A DNA stretch of 48,832 bases from an uncultured Lacinutrix sp. Lineage in GTDB: Bacteria > Bacteroidota > Bacteroidia > Flavobacteriales > Flavobacteriaceae. The first letter of the stretch is position 1, and each line of letters begins with the position of its first letter. Shown piece by piece: positions 25,948 through 33,061 of this stretch. A program made the translations under genes and the position numbers. Below the pieces are notes generated by a model, which saw nothing but the letters and a program-made list of their open reading frames with translations, made no database searches and was not told the DNA's origin. Where the stretch lies: contig CAKZMU010000021.1 in assembly GCA_937129145.1 (NCBI GenBank), positions 1 to 48,832 on the forward strand, given 5' to 3'.

Positions 25948-28530
25948 TTATTTTTCAATTTTGACTATTGACATTTTACTGTTAGATGGTTTGGTATTAT
26001 CAGTTTGAAGGGCTTTTCTAGCTTCTTCTATGCTATAGAATTTTTCATAATAAATAAAGTATTTACTTGTATTAGCATCATAGAAGAAATCTATTTTTGG
26101 CTGCCCAGAAGCTATTGTTTTTCTTAAAAACTCATCTCTTTTATCAACATCATTGTGAACTGCAAGCACCACATAATACCCTTCGTCAGCATGATTCACA
26201 TCTTTAACAATTTGTATATTGTCTAAAACACGCTCTTCTCCAAAATCAAAATCGCCTTCGGTTAATAACCTATTTGCACCTATTTCTGTATTTTGTTTTA
26301 TAACATTAAGTGCTGTTCTATCTTTTTTATATCTGTCTTCTTCATTGTCATAAAGTGCTTTTTTAATTCGTCGGTTGCGCTCAAACTCAAGGTCAGCATT
26401 TATTCGTTCTAATCGAGACACTAATAATGCTTTTTCTCTAACCGATTGTGCTTGTTCATCTTTTAATTCTTTGATGGTATTTTTATAATACTCATTGGTG
26501 GCATCATTTTTATCAGTTACATTTTTAAGTCTGTTATTGTAATGTCTCTCTAGCTCTTCAATATTTTTTGCACGCTCACTAATGGCATTTTCTACTTCTA
26601 CTTTTAGAGCTTCAATTACTCTGTTTTGTGCGGTAACACTTTTGAAGGCTTTAGGTTCTTTAAAGACACCTTGGTCGCTTAAATCGTTTTCTTCTTTTAA
26701 GTCTTTAAGGTCAACATTTTTCTCTTCGACTGCTTTATTTAATCTAGTAATTAAATCGTCTTGTTTTTGTTTAGACGCTTTTGCTAGCTCAGTCATATTG
26801 AACATAGATTTCGCTAGTTCATCTTTATGGGTAATATCAAATTGAACCGCTTTTTCAGCTTCTAAGCGTTCTCTTTCAGCTTCAGCTTTTAGTTCTATTT
26901 CTTCAAGTTTTTGTTCTGCTATTCGAGCTTCTTCCTCTTCTTTAGCTTTTTCCGCTGCTTCTTCTGCCAATCTTTTTTGTTCAGCTTCAGCCTCTTTTTT
27001 CAACCTGGCTTGTTCCTCAGCTTTTACTTTGACTTGAGCAGCTAACCTTTTTTCCTCTTCAACCTTAGCTTTAAGTTCAATTTCCTTAAGCTTTTGTTCA
27101 GCTATACGAGTTTCTTCCTCTTCTTTAGCTTTCGCTGCTGCTTCTGCTGCCAATCTTTCTTGTTCTGCTTCAGCTTCTTTTTTCAATCTGGCTTGTTCCT
27201 CAGTTTTTGCTTTTGCTTCATCTGCTAATCTTTTTTCTTCGGCAGCCTTTGCTTTAGCTTTTAGTTCTATTTCTTTAAGTTTTTGCTCTGCAATACGCGC
27301 ATCTTCTTCAGCTTTAGCCTTCGCTTCAGCTTCTTCCTCAGCCTTAGCTTTAGCTTTAAGTTCAATTTCCTTAAGCTTTTGTTCAGCTATGCGAGCTTCT
27401 TCCTCTTTCTTGGTTTTTTCCGCTGCTTCGTCAGCTAATCTTTCTTGTTCTGCTTCAGCCTGTTTTTTCAATCTGGCTTGTTCCTCAGCTTTTGCTTTAG
27501 CTTGCGCTCGTTTTTCTCTATCTGCTTTAGTTGAGGTTGATGTTGTTACAACACGTTTTCGTTTTTTGGTTTTTGGAATGACAAACGCAGATTCTTCATC
27601 ATCGCCACCATAATAAAAGCTCTCTTTTTTCTTAAATCTATATGCCAAAGTAATATCGTGAGAAGGTCCAAATGTTTCTAAATCCCCAATTGTTTTTTCA
27701 AAATTATATTCAATAGCTATTTGCTCAGTAATGTTCATGCCAATACCACCAGAAAATCCATAGAGCGTATTATAACCAACTTGTGTCCAAATGCCTTTAG
27801 GGACAGTAAGCATCGCAATTCCAGAAATAATTGTATTGTCGTTTTTAAATTCAGATTTAACAAGCGTTGAGAATTTACTTTGGTCGAAAAAGCCTCGTGA
27901 ATCCATGTAGCCTGTGTACATTATATGTGCTTGAATGCTTTGTTGAGGGTCTTCTTCAATAAGTTCAGAAGATTTTAAATTATACTGAACCAAATTGTTT
28001 ACAGACACACCTAAATCGAAAAATTGTGACCCATAATTAATACCAGGACTTATACTCAATAAAAAATTCGACGGAATATTATCAAGTGATGGGTCTGGTG
28101 TATTTGTAATTACTTTTCCTTCGTTTATACCACTATTGTAAACACCTAAATTTAAGCCAAAAGTTAGATTGTTGTCTTGTTGAAGTCTTGCATTGTATGC
28201 GAAATTTAATATACCTCCAAATGATGTGAGTACTCCATAATCTTTTTGAAACATCCCAACACCAATACCTATATTTTCTTTAAATCTACCAGAATAACTA
28301 GCTAAATAGGTTAGGGGAGCATCGTTAAATTGTACCCATTCTCTTTTATTGGTGAAACTTAAATATTTATTTTGCTCTCTTACAAAACTAAATGTTGGGT
28401 TGACAATAAATCTATTAAATTTCAAAGAGTTTCTTACTGGAATATCAAGCGAAGCCACACCATCTTCTTGCGAATAGGAAAGCTGCGTTGAACAGATAAA
28501 AATCAATATGATTAGTAAATTTGTTTTCAT
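25948..28530 (-). CDS. PorP/SprF-type barrel fused to long coiled coil and SPOR-like domain
   Basis: 860 residues. Signal peptide 1-21 (ends QLSYSQ). Residues about 22-310 are a PorP/SprF barrel (VNPTFSFVREQNKYLSFTNK, GIGVGMFQKDYGVLTSFGG, final IAYRF-like strand TLAYRFKKK). A basic linker (KTKKRKR) leads to an Ala/Glu/Lys coiled coil at about 340-560 with repeated EEQARLKK and ARIAEQKLKEIELKAK units, then less repetitive helices to about 765. The C-terminus (about 783-850: YYVVLAVHNDVDKRDEFL, YFIYYEKFYSIEEARKAL) looks like a SPOR domain, which in other proteins binds peptidoglycan. It overlaps the upstream T9SS type B gene by 4 bp (ATGA). I infer an outer membrane protein that reaches through the periplasm to the cell wall. 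The barrel call is firm, the SPOR call moderate. Confidence 0.85.
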   Translation of the reverse strand: MKTNLLIILIFICSTQLSYSQEDGVASLDIPVRNSLKFNRFIVNPTFSFVREQNKYLSFTNKREWVQFNDAPLTYLASYSGRFKENIGIGVGMFQKDYGVLTSFGGILNFAYNARLQQDNNLTFGLNLGVYNSGINEGKVITNTPDPSLDNIPSNFLLSISPGINYGSQFFDLGVSVNNLVQYNLKSSELIEEDPQQSIQAHIMYTGYMDSRGFFDQSKFSTLVKSEFKNDNTIISGIAMLTVPKGIWTQVGYNTLYGFSGGIGMNITEQIAIEYNFEKTIGDLETFGPSHDITLAYRFKKKESFYYGGDDEESAFVIPKTKKRKRVVTTSTSTKADREKRAQAKAKAEEQARLKKQAEAEQERLADEAAEKTKKEEEARIAEQKLKEIELKAKAKAEEEAEAKAKAEEDARIAEQKLKEIELKAKAKAAEEKRLADEAKAKTEEQARLKKEAEAEQERLAAEAAAKAKEEEETRIAEQKLKEIELKAKVEEEKRLAAQVKVKAEEQARLKKEAEAEQKRLAEEAAEKAKEEEEARIAEQKLEEIELKAEAERERLEAEKAVQFDITHKDELAKSMFNMTELAKASKQKQDDLITRLNKAVEEKNVDLKDLKEENDLSDQGVFKEPKAFKSVTAQNRVIEALKVEVENAISERAKNIEELERHYNNRLKNVTDKNDATNEYYKNTIKELKDEQAQSVREKALLVSRLERINADLEFERNRRIKKALYDNEEDRYKKDRTALNVIKQNTEIGANRLLTEGDFDFGEERVLDNIQIVKDVNHADEGYYVVLAVHNDVDKRDEFLRKTIASGQPKIDFFYDANTSKYFIYYEKFYSIEEARKALQTDNTKPSNSKMSIVKIEK
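26850..27520 (-). repeat. Internal coding repeats for the Ala/Glu/Lys coiled coil
   Basis: Imperfect repeats at both DNA and protein level. Copies of the sequence encoding EEQARLKK recur 61 and 95 codons apart (landmarks at 27005, 27188 and 27473), the longer interval holding one extra 34-codon unit. The number of units may differ between strains through slippage or recombination. Confidence 0.75.
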
Positions 28531-29966
28531 TTTAAAACAGTAATCGTACCCTTTTTTGTATTATTATTTTGAGTTGTTATAACATAAAAATACACTGGGT
28601 TTACGTTTTTAAAATTCAATTCGTTTTGTGGCCAATCGTTCCTGTAATCATTTGTTTTTAATACGATATTGCCAGTTGCGTCCATAATGATGACTTCAGT
28701 ATTTGTACCAGACACATAGGCTTGTGGAATCATCCACGTATCGTTTATATTATCGCCATTAGGGCTTATTAAATTTGGAATGTTTGACACATCAGGGAAT
28801 GGATTGCTAATCACAAATTCAAATTCCTTGGATGCATTACAACCAATAGTTTGGGTTACGACCACCTTATAATTACCAATTTCTGAGGCTTCATAAGTAT
28901 TACTATTAGCTCCAGAAATGACAACATTGTTTAAGTACCAAATAAACTCAGGAGTGTTGGCAGTTGTGGTAACAGTGACCGTTAGCGTTTCTCCTTCGGC
29001 TATATAATTTACATCAGAAGCATCAATGCTACTTGTAAAACCTGTGTTGTCAAGTTGAATTGAAGCACTTGCTGTACAGTCGCCTAAATCAATATTAACT
29101 TCGTATAATCCCGATTCGTTTGTTGTTAGCATTTGATTGGTTTCGCCTGAAATTTCTTCTCCATCTTTAAACCATTGGTAACTATTTCCGTTAATGGCGC
29201 TTAACGTGGTTGCACCTTGAGTAGAACAATATGGATTTCCTAGACTAGAACTAATTGATGAGGTGGTTTGTCCTGATGAGCCTTCGCTTACAGTCACACG
29301 GTTTGAGAAAGAATCAGACGTACAAGAACCATAATTAGTTTCAACAAAGTATGTTCCTGGTTCGGTTACTGTTAATGTTTCTCCTTCTGCAACAAAAACG
29401 GATGTTGTTGGACTCGTTTCCTTATACCAATTAAAGGTTAATGAAGAATATTGTAAAGGTGAATTGTTGTCGTCGTTTCCTGGATTATCTATGCTTAATA
29501 CATAACTACTACCAGAGCAAAACACAGCAGTAGAGATTAAGTTATTAATTGAAAACGGTTCGTCTTGAATTTTATAATACGCAGGAAAAGATACCGAGCC
29601 ACTACTTGTTGCAGCTGGAGCAGTACTTTTTATTCTAACTTTATAGGATTCACCAGCTGTATTAGTTGGTAACGAAAAGCCTAAGGTAGCTGGCGATTGT
29701 GTTACAGCACCTTGAGCTGATGTATAAACTGTTGTAGGATTTGAAAAACTTCCTGATTCATCCGATAGTTCTATAATAAATTGATTTGTTGCGTTTAAAC
29801 TTGCTTCGGGCGAAAATGTAAATGTAACATAGTATGTGTTAAAAGATTCGTTTGCGCACGCTTGACTAAAACCTAAACTTGGGGTGCTAATTACCAACTG
29901 AGCACTAATGGTATTAGTGAAAGTAAAAAAGCAAACAACAAATAAAGTAATAGTAAAGTTCTTCAT
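28527..29966 (-). CDS. T9SS type B sorting domain protein with Ig-like domains
   Basis: 479 residues. Signal peptide 1-22 (ends TISAQ). Four beta-sandwich domains follow, each with spaced Cys residues and Ig/PKD-like strands (LTFNWYKETSPTT, YQWFKDGEEISGETNQ, FIWYLNNVVISGANSNTY, each then ending GxYxVxV). Residues about 395-479 are the CHU_C type B sorting domain (LISPNGDNINDTWMIP, then VYFYVITTQNNNTKKGTITV). It should be exported by T9SS to the surface. The stop overlaps the start of the PorP-coiled-coil gene (ATGA), which points to that barrel as its dedicated partner. Confidence 0.9.
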   Translation of the reverse strand: MKNFTITLFVVCFFTFTNTISAQLVISTPSLGFSQACANESFNTYYVTFTFSPEASLNATNQFIIELSDESGSFSNPTTVYTSAQGAVTQSPATLGFSLPTNTAGESYKVRIKSTAPAATSSGSVSFPAYYKIQDEPFSINNLISTAVFCSGSSYVLSIDNPGNDDNNSPLQYSSLTFNWYKETSPTTSVFVAEGETLTVTEPGTYFVETNYGSCTSDSFSNRVTVSEGSSGQTTSSISSSLGNPYCSTQGATTLSAINGNSYQWFKDGEEISGETNQMLTTNESGLYEVNIDLGDCTASASIQLDNTGFTSSIDASDVNYIAEGETLTVTVTTTANTPEFIWYLNNVVISGANSNTYEASEIGNYKVVVTQTIGCNASKEFEFVISNPFPDVSNIPNLISPNGDNINDTWMIPQAYVSGTNTEVIIMDATGNIVLKTNDYRNDWPQNELNFKNVNPVYFYVITTQNNNTKKGTITVLK

Positions 29967-30000
29967 TCCATAGGATTCTTTTAATAAGTTTTGCTCTTGA

Positions 30001-31305
30001 TTAGTCGTCGGTTGAGGCTAGTATTTTATTAATTCTTAATCTAAAATCTGGCCTTTTTTCATTCTCAATATTGATGTATGTCTCGGTGTCTTTACCTTTA
30101 GAATACACATTGTAGAAAGCTCTATTACCGTACCAGTTTTCTAAATCTTCATTATTGTAATTGTATTCGGTAAAAATGTTTCCGTTACAATTATTAAAAT
30201 ACATATTGACGAATTTTATCTTTTCAAGGTTTTCTTGATTAACAACAATGTTTTCATCCAATAATACCGCAGGATTAAAACCAGAGATAACACTTTTATC
30301 CATTTCTAAAGAGGCATTTTCAGCAATAAACACTGCTTCTTTTACTAATCCAGATTCTACATCAGATTTTAAATCTTCGCTTTTATTTATAAAGGTTAAA
30401 TTTTGGGCAACGACCGAGGTTCCTTTTTTGGTAAAGTCAACTTCTTCTTTTTTGTCATAAGATTTAACAAGTAAGCATCTTGAGCCATCGCTACTTGAAA
30501 CGTAAGGAGACCTTACTGCTAACGAATTGTATAATTGCCCTTGTGCGCCATAGTTAAACTTGAAATCATTTTTATCAGACTTATAGGAAACAGCTTTTTC
30601 TAAATAAACTTCTCCTCCCCAAACTTCAAATGAGTTACCTGCGGAATGACTTACCATGATGTTTTCTAGAATAGTTTGGTTACCAACACTTGCTAATAAT
30701 AGCCCATTGAAGTTCCCACCGCCTTTAATTCTTTTGCCAGCATACTCAATTCTTACATATTTTAAAGCTCCAGAAGAACTTGCAATGCTATCTCCACCAT
30801 GATTGGTGTATGCATAGTCTGTAGGTTTAAGCTCTGGGTGATAAGAGGCAACTGAGCCATTACCAAACTTATTACTTGGAGCATCACCAAGAATAGTAAT
30901 GCCTCCCCAATCTCCAGACCTCTTAACGCCTCTATTGGAAGTAAACACTATTGGGTCTGTTTGTTCTCCTTCGGCAATTATATTAGAGCCTCTGGTTATT
31001 GTTAATGAGCCTTTTGTATCGTAATCACCAATAATTACAGTTCCAGGTTCTATATTGAGCGTGGCATTGTTTGTAACAAACACACTACCCATAAGTAGAT
31101 AAACATGTTTTTTTTGTAATGTAATATCTTGAGAAATATTACCAGCTAGAATTTGGTTAGGTTCTCCATAGTCCACAGAGCTAGAGTTAAATTCGGTCCA
31201 GTTATTTAACCAATTGGTAATACCAACAATTCCTTTTTCCTGTTGGGCAGAAACACTTCCTACAACAAAAAGAAACATGCAAATAATTTGGGTAAAGTTT
31301 TTCAT
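30001..31305 (-). CDS. Exported beta-helix-like protein of the T9SS type B operon
   Basis: 434 residues with a signal peptide (1-20, ends GSVSAQ). The middle has the sequence rhythm of a right-handed beta helix: VYLLMGSVFVTNNATLNIEPGTVIIGD, GSLTITRGSNIIAEG, DPIVFTSNRG, GDWGGITILGDAP, ALKYVRIEYAGKRI. This signature is common in Bacteroidota surface proteins sometimes labelled as T9SS C-terminal target proteins, but I see no type A or B sorting domain at this C-terminus (LRINKILASTDD). It is the first gene of the operon, 34 bp before the Ig-like type B protein, so it may work with that protein at the surface or in the periplasm. Confidence 0.75.
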   Translation of the reverse strand: MKNFTQIICMFLFVVGSVSAQQEKGIVGITNWLNNWTEFNSSSVDYGEPNQILAGNISQDITLQKKHVYLLMGSVFVTNNATLNIEPGTVIIGDYDTKGSLTITRGSNIIAEGEQTDPIVFTSNRGVKRSGDWGGITILGDAPSNKFGNGSVASYHPELKPTDYAYTNHGGDSIASSSGALKYVRIEYAGKRIKGGGNFNGLLLASVGNQTILENIMVSHSAGNSFEVWGGEVYLEKAVSYKSDKNDFKFNYGAQGQLYNSLAVRSPYVSSSDGSRCLLVKSYDKKEEVDFTKKGTSVVAQNLTFINKSEDLKSDVESGLVKEAVFIAENASLEMDKSVISGFNPAVLLDENIVVNQENLEKIKFVNMYFNNCNGNIFTEYNYNNEDLENWYGNRAFYNVYSKGKDTETYINIENEKRPDFRLRINKILASTDD

Positions 31306-31377
31306 AACGTATAATTCAAAATTTTATTTTCTTGATTTACATCAAACCTATGTATAATACCTATGAAACACAAAAAT

Positions 31378-31421
31378 AATCGATGAAATACATTATTAAA
31401 TAAACAATTTCTTACATAATT
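31378..31421 (-). promoter_or_regulatory. Conserved upstream element, copy 2 (beta-helix / Ig-like operon)
   Basis: Matches 25601-25644 at 34 of 44 positions without gaps. It lies 73-116 bp before the start at 31305. A perfect TAnnTTTG (TATTTTTG on the minus strand at 31371-31378) touches its edge and could be the -7 box. Confidence 0.45.
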
Positions 31422-31480
31422 AAACCTTTTCTTTTGAAGATGAGTTTAAAAGTAGTTTGTATTAATTTGCTTATAAAAAC

Positions 31481-31522
31481 AAAAAATCAGCTATGAAAAA
31501 TTAATTTTTCATAGCTGATTTT
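31481..31522 (-). terminator. Terminator of the small exported protein gene
   Basis: A perfect 40-bp inverted repeat (arms 31483-31502 and 31503-31522, arm AAAATCAGCTATGAAAAATT) with a run of T residues beyond it on the minus strand. It lies about 40 bp past the stop at 31564. There is almost no loop, so the hairpin tip must open by a few bases. Confidence 0.75.
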
Positions 31523-31563
31523 AATATAATTTTAAGTTTTTTATTTAAAAACTGAGAAGTTAT

Positions 31564-32010
31564 TTAATGCCTAAATTCATTGTATTCATGAAGTGACTTC
31601 ATAGTTTCTTCATAGAATAAGATGGCAGCAATCAAATTACTTTTATCTGAATATGGCAACATTTTTTTCTGAAATTCAATAGTAGTTTCAAGAAAATCGT
31701 TAGTACCTTCAACTTTATCTTCAAGTGTTTTTCTATTCTCTTTAGTATTAGGAATACCGTAAGTTGACATTGTTTTCCCAGGTTTTGTGGCAAACGCAAT
31801 GTATGGTAAAGTTTGAACAAGGCTTTCAACACGCTCTATGTACAAACCAAGGAGTTCACCTTTTTGCATACGGTTTAACTCATCTTTATTATGGTATTTT
31901 TTTATAGCAACTTTTGTACTAATAATACTCTGGGGTTCGTTCTTGTCCTTTTTTTGAGCATTGCTAATACCAAATACTAACAAAAAGCAGATTAAAATAA
32001 GCTTTTTCAT
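31564..32010 (-). CDS. Small exported protein of unknown function
   Basis: 148 residues with a clear signal peptide (MKKLILICFLLVFGISNAQ). The mature part is mainly helical (ELNRMQKGELLGLYIERVESLVQTLP..., NDFLETTIEFQKKML, AAILFYEETMKSLHEYNEF), with one Pro/Gly turn region in the middle (KPGKTMSTYGIPNT). I do not recognise a family. It is a single-gene unit with its own terminator and a divergent neighbour at 32283. It is likely periplasmic or outer membrane associated. Confidence 0.75.
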   Translation of the reverse strand: MKKLILICFLLVFGISNAQKKDKNEPQSIISTKVAIKKYHNKDELNRMQKGELLGLYIERVESLVQTLPYIAFATKPGKTMSTYGIPNTKENRKTLEDKVEGTNDFLETTIEFQKKMLPYSDKSNLIAAILFYEETMKSLHEYNEFRH

Positions 32011-32282
32011 GATTATGATTTTGGGGTTTAATACGACAAATTTATGTTATTAATCGTAAAAAACAAACATTTTATCGATTATTTCATTATAAAACGGCAA
32101 ATTGAAACTTTTAAATGAGTCAATATTTTTTAAATTATTTTCAGTTCATCGTTTAATCGATGAATTTTGTCTTTCATTTGATGTCTGCTCCATACGTCGT
32201 AAAATTTTGGCTTTCAAACGATTTTTATTTTCAAGCAAGTATAATGGGCTAATTTTAAGCTTGATAACAAAAAATCATCCCC

Positions 32283-32909
32283 ATGAAAAACCTACTTACA
32301 CTTGTTAGCTTCACTTGTTTTACAATATTTGGCTATTCTCAAAACGCTAAAGAAACAATGGTTGATTACGAAAAACGTAACCCTATTTACGATTATTCGG
32401 AAAGTCAATTAAACAATACCGATACTATTCCAGGTTTTCAAACAGCCACTAATAAACTAAAAATTACAGGAATCATTTATGAGAGTGATGGTGTAACACC
32501 AGCAAAAGATGCTATTCTTTTTATTGAGCAAGCAGATGAAACTGGAGATTACCAAATTAGAGAAAACAACAATAAGCGGTTCATGAGCCATAGAGGTTGG
32601 GTAAAAACAAATGCTAATGGTGAATATACCTTCTATACATTTGTTCCCGGAGCTGCCATTTCACCTGTAACATTTCCTCGTAGAAAAGGGTTGAAAAAAA
32701 TACTTCCTACAATTAAAGAAAATAACAAACCAGAATATTATTTAAACGCCTTTTTGTTTGATAATGACCCATTGTTAACAAAAGCTTGTCGTAAACGTTT
32801 AAAAAGAAAAGGAATTGACAGTATTTTAAAACCTACAAAACAAGGAGATATACTTGTAGTGAATAAAGATATTGTACTTGAAGAAAACACTTTGGCTTTA
32901 AATAAATAG
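32283..32909 (+). CDS. Intradiol dioxygenase-fold protein lacking most iron ligands
   Basis: 208 residues with a signal peptide (1-19, ends GYSQ). Residues 58-205 follow the small Bacteroidota intradiol ring-cleavage dioxygenases closely: LKITGIIYESDGVTPAKDAILF, RGWVKTNANGEYTFYT, TIKENNKPEYYLNAFLFDNDPLLT. In active members the iron is held by two Tyr and two His, the latter in an AHIH motif just before the TIKE-like stretch. Here that motif is KKIL (K138-L141), so both His are gone, and the PAPYP Tyr is also absent (PGAAIS). Only Y90 (TGDY) remains in place. It is thus probably not an iron dioxygenase; a binding role or a changed activity is possible. It lies upstream of the PUL regulator without clear linkage. 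Confidence 0.75.
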   Translation: MKNLLTLVSFTCFTIFGYSQNAKETMVDYEKRNPIYDYSESQLNNTDTIPGFQTATNKLKITGIIYESDGVTPAKDAILFIEQADETGDYQIRENNNKRFMSHRGWVKTNANGEYTFYTFVPGAAISPVTFPRRKGLKKILPTIKENNKPEYYLNAFLFDNDPLLTKACRKRLKRKGIDSILKPTKQGDILVVNKDIVLEENTLALNK

Positions 32910-33061
32910 TTTATTTGACAAATATCTTAACCGTTATTTTTTAATGCGATAATTGGTTTTACAATTCTATACATTAACTATACAAAGCCTATTTAAAGCC
33001 TTATATAGTCTATCGTAAATAAATTTTGTACCTTAACAGCTTGCAATATCTGCGTTAAGCT

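Noticed and set aside
26850..27520. Repetitive DNA that could be read as a satellite or CRISPR-like array
   Set aside because: Unit lengths are unequal (61 and 95 codons), always multiples of three, and encode a regular coiled coil. There are no unique spacers.
32102..32308. A 68-codon open frame on the plus strand before the dioxygenase-fold gene
   Set aside because: It overlaps the signal peptide codons of the next gene in another frame, has no recognisable sequence, and fills what should be a divergent promoter region. It also contains a hairpin (TTCATCG/CGATGAA at 32145-32164).
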